Assembly: GCA_036568605.1 (NCBI GenBank)
Contig: DATCSE010000238.1
Location: 1-9,609, forward strand
Length of the DNA: 9,609 bases
Direction of reading: 5' to 3'
Source: DATCSE01 sp036568605
GTDB taxonomy: Bacteria > Pseudomonadota > Gammaproteobacteria > Burkholderiales > Burkholderiaceae_C
Part shown: piece after piece, positions 7,214-9,609 of the stretch
How the letters are laid out: each line of letters starts with the position of its first letter
Numbering within the stretch: the first letter of the stretch is position 1
Position numbers and translations under genes: made by a program
The notes under the pieces: model-generated
Databases searched by the model: none
Told to the model about the DNA's origin: nothing
Seen by the model: the letters and a program-made list of their open reading frames with translations, nothing else

Positions 7214-7269
7214 TGGACAAGACGTTGCCCCCCATGGGCAGGCTGGACACGGAAGTTGCCCCCTGGACA
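7214..7269. repeat. Imperfect direct repeats TGGACA...GTTGCCCCC (possible decayed IS end)
   Basis: TGGACA occurs at 7214, 7244 and 7264. GTTGCCCCC occurs at 7224 and 7255. The two units run TGGACA-N4-GTTGCCCCC and TGGACA-N5-GTTGCCCCC, about 30 bp apart, with a third TGGACA following. Repeated short units starting with TG are typical of the ends of IS21-type elements, so this may be an orphan terminus. No transposase remnant is adjacent and no matching far end lies in the window, so the identification is inference. Confidence 0.4.
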
Positions 7270-7277
7270 GAATCTGT
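7267..7277. promoter_or_regulatory. Short inverted repeat ACAGA-A-TCTGT upstream of ssb
   Basis: A perfect 5-bp inverted repeat with a 1-bp centre lies 27 bp before the ssb start, where it could act as an operator or as part of the leader. It is not a LexA box: the arms are in the opposite order and the spacing is wrong. The function is unknown. Confidence 0.25.
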
Positions 7278-7304
7278 AGCCTTCGACATTCCCTGGAGCC
7301 CCGC

Positions 7305-7805
7305 ATGGCCTCGATCAACAAAGTCATCCTCATCGGCAACCTCGGCCGCGACCCCGAGGTGCGCTACACGCCCAACGGCAGTGCGGTGTGCAACGTCTCG
7401 ATCGCGACCACGCGCAACTGGAAGAACAAGGATTCCGGCGAGCGCATGGAAGAGACCGAATGGCACCGCGTCGTGTTCTTCGACCGCCTGGCCGAGATCG
7501 CTGGCGAGTATTTGAAGAAGGGCCGCTCGGTGTACGTCGAAGGCCGCCTGCGCACCCGCAAGTGGCAGGACAAGGACGGCAAGGACCAGTACACCACCGA
7601 GGTCATGGCCACCGACATGCAGATGCTCGGCAGCCGCGAAGGCATGGGCGGTGGCTCGGCCGACGAGGACGGCGGCAGCAGTGGCGGCGGCTACTCGCGC
7701 CCCGCACCGGCATCGCGCCCGGCGGGCCAGGCGAGCAAGCCGGCCGCGTCCAAGCCGTCGTCGGCGACCGGCTTCGACAACATGGACGACGACATTCCGT
7801 TCTGA
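7305..7805 (+). CDS. ssb: Single-stranded DNA-binding protein SSB
   Basis: SSB coats single-stranded DNA during replication, repair and recombination and recruits partner proteins. The 166-residue product has a complete OB-fold domain (about 1-110): MASINKVILIGNLGRDPEVRY, the ATTRNWKNK loop, EWHRVVFFDRLAEIAGEYLKKG and the YVEGRLRTRKWQDKDGKDQ hairpin. A flexible Gly/Ser/Pro/Ala-rich tail (about 111-155) follows, ending in the acidic tip DDDIPF (161-166) that docks RecQ, PriA, Exo I and others. The length is close to E. coli SSB (178). ATG 7305 is preceded by TGGAG at 7294-7298, 6 nt upstream, and is the usual family start. In many proteobacteria ssb lies beside uvrA; here the upstream neighbour is the cyclase-like gene instead. 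The stop lies 7 bp from the stop of the convergent ChrB-domain gene. Confidence 0.97.
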   Translation: MASINKVILIGNLGRDPEVRYTPNGSAVCNVSIATTRNWKNKDSGERMEETEWHRVVFFDRLAEIAGEYLKKGRSVYVEGRLRTRKWQDKDGKDQYTTEVMATDMQMLGSREGMGGGSADEDGGSSGGGYSRPAPASRPAGQASKPAASKPSSATGFDNMDDDIPF

Positions 7806-7812
7806 CGCGACC

Positions 7813-8268
7813 TCACGACATCCTGGGCGGCCAGGCGTGCGTCTCGCCCTGGCAGCTCCTGCACCAGGCGTACAGCGCGTCGTACATCACCATGCCGTGC
7901 CGCAGCATCTCGTGGTCGTCGGCAAAGACGCTCGACAGCCCCAGCGAGACGGCATAGAGCCCAGCTGACTGCGGCGTCAGGTCGAGCCGCGACGTGTCGG
8001 CGCCACGAACGATTTCGGCCAGCTGCTGCAGCGCGGGATCGCTGAGCCCGTACTTGGCGAGGAACGCGTCGAAGCTGCATTTTTCGCCGACGTGGCTCAT
8101 CTCCACGCCGGGGATGTCGTAGGGCACGGCCCCGGTCCGCTCGGCGGTCTCGAGGACCTGGGGCGCGGGAACATACAGAAACTCCGGGTCCGCGTCGATG
8201 AACCGTGCGATCAGCCACGGGCAGGCGATCCTGTCGATCTTCGGGCGTTCGCGGGTAACCCATTTCAT
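7813..8268 (-). CDS. chrB: Stand-alone ChrB-domain chromate resistance protein
   Basis: The 151 residues correspond to the C-terminal chromate-resistance domain of ChrB: DRIACPWLIARFIDADPEFL (12-31), VPYDIPGVEMSHVGEKCSFDAFL with Cys64, RGADTSRLDLTPQSAGLYAVSLGL, and DDHEMLRHGMVMYDALYAWC near the C-terminus. Full-length ChrB is about 310 residues, with an N-terminal regulatory domain that is absent here. This is therefore the short form found in many chr operons; it is not a broken gene, because it has its own start and a strong AAGGAG Shine-Dalgarno (minus strand, 8280-8275) 6 nt before ATG 8268. Full-length ChrB acts as a chromate-responsive regulator; the biochemical role of the lone domain is less clear, and the conserved Cys and His residues suggest metal or thiol chemistry. 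It lies 44 bp downstream of chrA on the same strand and is surely co-transcribed with it. Confidence 0.9.
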   Translation of the reverse strand: MKWVTRERPKIDRIACPWLIARFIDADPEFLYVPAPQVLETAERTGAVPYDIPGVEMSHVGEKCSFDAFLAKYGLSDPALQQLAEIVRGADTSRLDLTPQSAGLYAVSLGLSSVFADDHEMLRHGMVMYDALYAWCRSCQGETHAWPPRMS

Positions 8269-8312
8269 CGCAGTCTCCTTTCACTCCCCAGAGAGCCCAT
8301 CGAGGGTCTCCC

Positions 8313-9609
8313 TCAGGACACGGCGTTCAAGAGCCGATACGCGAGGCCGGCGGCGCCGGACCCCAGCACGACCGGGATGACGCCCAGCTTGAACCGGAAC
8401 AGCGCAACGGCCGCGGCGAGCCCGATGACCGCCAACGGCCACTCGAAGTGGCCGCCCAGTCCTTGCGGCCAAAGCACGTGATAGGCGAAGAACACCGCGA
8501 GGTTCACGATCACGCCCACGACCGCGGCCGTGATGCCGGTCAGCGGCGCCGTGAACTTCAGATTGCCGTGCGTCGACTCGATGAACGGCGCGCCCAGCAG
8601 GATGAAGAAGAACGACGGCAGGAAGGTGAAGAACGTGACCACGGTGGCGGCCGCAGCGCCGGCGAGGAACGGCGAGTCGGCGCCGAAGATCGCCTGGGTC
8701 CAGCCGCCGACGAAGCCGACGAAGGCCACCACCATGATGAGCGGCCCGGGCGTGGTTTCGCCCAGCGCCAGCCCGTCGATCATCTGCGTCGCCGTGAGCC
8801 AGTGGTAGTGATCGACCGCGCCCTGGTAGACGTAGGGCAGCACCGCGTAGGCCCCGCCGAAGGTCATCAAGGCGGCCTTCGTGAAGAACCAGCCCATCTG
8901 CGTGAGCACGCCGCTCCAGCCGTAGACCGCACACAGTGCGCCGATGGCCACGAACCAGAGCAGCAGGCAGACGAAGAGGACCTTGCGAAAGCGGTGCCAG
9001 CTGAACAGCGCATGCGCCGGTGTCGGCGTGTGGTCGTCGATCAGCGCCGGGCCGAAGTCCTTCTGGGCTGCACCGTGCCCGCCGCCGGTCTTGAACTTCT
9101 CGGGTCGGTACTGGCCGCCGAAATGGCCGACCAGGCCGGCGGCCAGCACGATCAGCGGAAACGGCAGGTTCAGCGTGAAGATCGCGACGAACGCCGCCGC
9201 GGCGATGCCCCAGAGCCAGGCATTCTTCAGCGCTCGCGACCCGATGCGCCAGGCGGCGTGGACGACCAGCGCGGTGACGGCCGGCTTGATGCCGTAGAAC
9301 ACGCCGGCGATGGCAGGCACGTTGCCGTAGGCCATGTAGACCCACGACAGCGCGATCAGGATGAACAGCGACGGCAGCACGAACAGGCCACCGGCCACGA
9401 TGCCGCCCCAGGTGCGGTGCATCAGCCAGCCGATGTAGGTGGCGAGCTGCTGCGCTTCCGGGCCCGGGAGCACCATGCAGTAGTTCAGCGCATGCAGGAA
9501 CCGGTTCTCCGAAATCCAGCGGCGCCGCTCGACCAGCTCCTCATGCATGATGGCGATCTGGCCGGCCGGGCCGCCGAAGCTGATGAAGCCCAGCTTCAGC
9601 CAGTAGCCG
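8313..9609 (-). CDS. chrA: Chromate efflux transporter ChrA (5' end beyond window)
   Basis: ChrA is an inner-membrane transporter of the CHR superfamily that exports chromate. The frame is open to the right edge, so the start is missing; 431 residues are visible and only a short N-terminal piece should be lacking. ATG 9548 is internal, because the preceding 20 codons encode the diagnostic LKLGFISFGGPAGQIAIM. The two-repeat structure is plain. The first half has SFGGP, ELVERRRWI and LPGPEAQQLATYIGW. The second half repeats this as ALMTFGGAYAVLPYVYQG, HWLTATQMIDGLALGE and TTPGPLIMVVAFVGF (from about visible residue 244). A hydrophilic hinge rich in His, Lys and Gly (about visible residues 166-208) joins the halves, and many hydrophobic segments fit 10-12 membrane helices. 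This is the long, two-domain form. It is followed after 44 bp by the ChrB-domain gene. The promoter and any regulator lie outside the window. Confidence 0.95.
   Translation of the reverse strand, partial: GYWLKLGFISFGGPAGQIAIMHEELVERRRWISENRFLHALNYCMVLPGPEAQQLATYIGWLMHRTWGGIVAGGLFVLPSLFILIALSWVYMAYGNVPAIAGVFYGIKPAVTALVVHAAWRIGSRALKNAWLWGIAAAAFVAIFTLNLPFPLIVLAAGLVGHFGGQYRPEKFKTGGGHGAAQKDFGPALIDDHTPTPAHALFSWHRFRKVLFVCLLLWFVAIGALCAVYGWSGVLTQMGWFFTKAALMTFGGAYAVLPYVYQGAVDHYHWLTATQMIDGLALGETTPGPLIMVVAFVGFVGGWTQAIFGADSPFLAGAAAATVVTFFTFLPSFFFILLGAPFIESTHGNLKFTAPLTGITAAVVGVIVNLAVFFAYHVLWPQGLGGHFEWPLAVIGLAAAVALFRFKLGVIPVVLGSGAAGLAYRLLNAVS

Larger units (their letters stand above)
7138..7304. other. Repeat-rich spacer between the cyclase-like gene and ssb
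   Basis: This 167-bp spacer should hold the end of the cyclase-like transcript and the ssb promoter. It contains a perfect palindrome (7148-7161), an imperfect direct repeat (7214-7263), an inverted repeat TGCCC/GGGCA (7226-7240) and a short inverted repeat ACAGA/TCTGT (7267-7277). No clear Rho-independent terminator and no convincing -35/-10 pair for ssb could be picked out. TGGACA, which occurs three times, resembles a -35 hexamer, but none of the three has a good -10 partner. Confidence 0.5.

Noticed and set aside
7267..7277. LexA box controlling ssb
   Set aside because: The arms read ACAG...CTGT, the reverse of CTGT...ACAG, and the spacing does not fit.
7213..7515. GTG-started open frame of 100 codons preceded by GGGGAG
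   Set aside because: It overlaps ssb in another frame, its translation past 7305 is shadow sequence, and the purine run is only 2 nt from the GTG.

Overview
The window is a high-GC stretch of bacterial chromosome. Its coding style (GC-rich third positions, long antisense shadow frames) and its gene families (RecQ, an SSB ending in DDDIPF, a ChrA/ChrB pair, an ECF sigma factor with a membrane partner) suggest a betaproteobacterium, probably Burkholderiales-like. That placement is an inference; no 16S or other taxonomic marker is present.

Layout, left to right. (1) Positions 1-1605, minus strand: an ECF sigma-70 factor (937-1605), whose stop codon overlaps the start of a single-pass membrane protein (1-940, running off the left edge). 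The second gene has no stop in the window and is probably the anti-sigma partner. (2) Positions 1606-1672: a short spacer with three GTGAA repeats exactly 11 bp apart. (3) Positions 1673-3592, minus: the RecQ DNA helicase, with a non-ATG start. (4) Positions 3593-3807: the divergent spacer between recQ and the next gene, holding a perfect 9-bp inverted repeat. (5) Positions 3808-7137, plus: a 1109-residue signalling protein with SAM, class III nucleotide cyclase, P-loop ATPase and helical-repeat regions. Its cyclase domain has lost the residues needed for catalysis. (6) Positions 7138-7304: a spacer with several short inverted and direct repeats, possibly a decayed mobile-element end. (7) Positions 7305-7805, plus: ssb. 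(8) Positions 7813-9609, minus: a chromate-resistance operon, chrA (start beyond the right edge) followed by a stand-alone ChrB-domain gene, convergent with ssb across only 7 bp.

How the genes relate. RecQ and SSB are known partners in DNA repair: SSB's acidic C-terminal tip binds RecQ. Here they lie on either side of the large cyclase-like regulator. The sigma/anti-sigma pair looks like a self-contained envelope-sensing switch, possibly read partly from recQ. The chr operon is a metal-oxyanion resistance module that has abutted ssb. The most unusual element is the cyclase-like regulator: its metal-binding aspartates are kept, but the base-binding and transition-state positions are replaced. 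This suggests a nucleotide-sensing or scaffold role rather than cAMP production. I see no tRNA, rRNA, CRISPR array, intact transposase or integrase.
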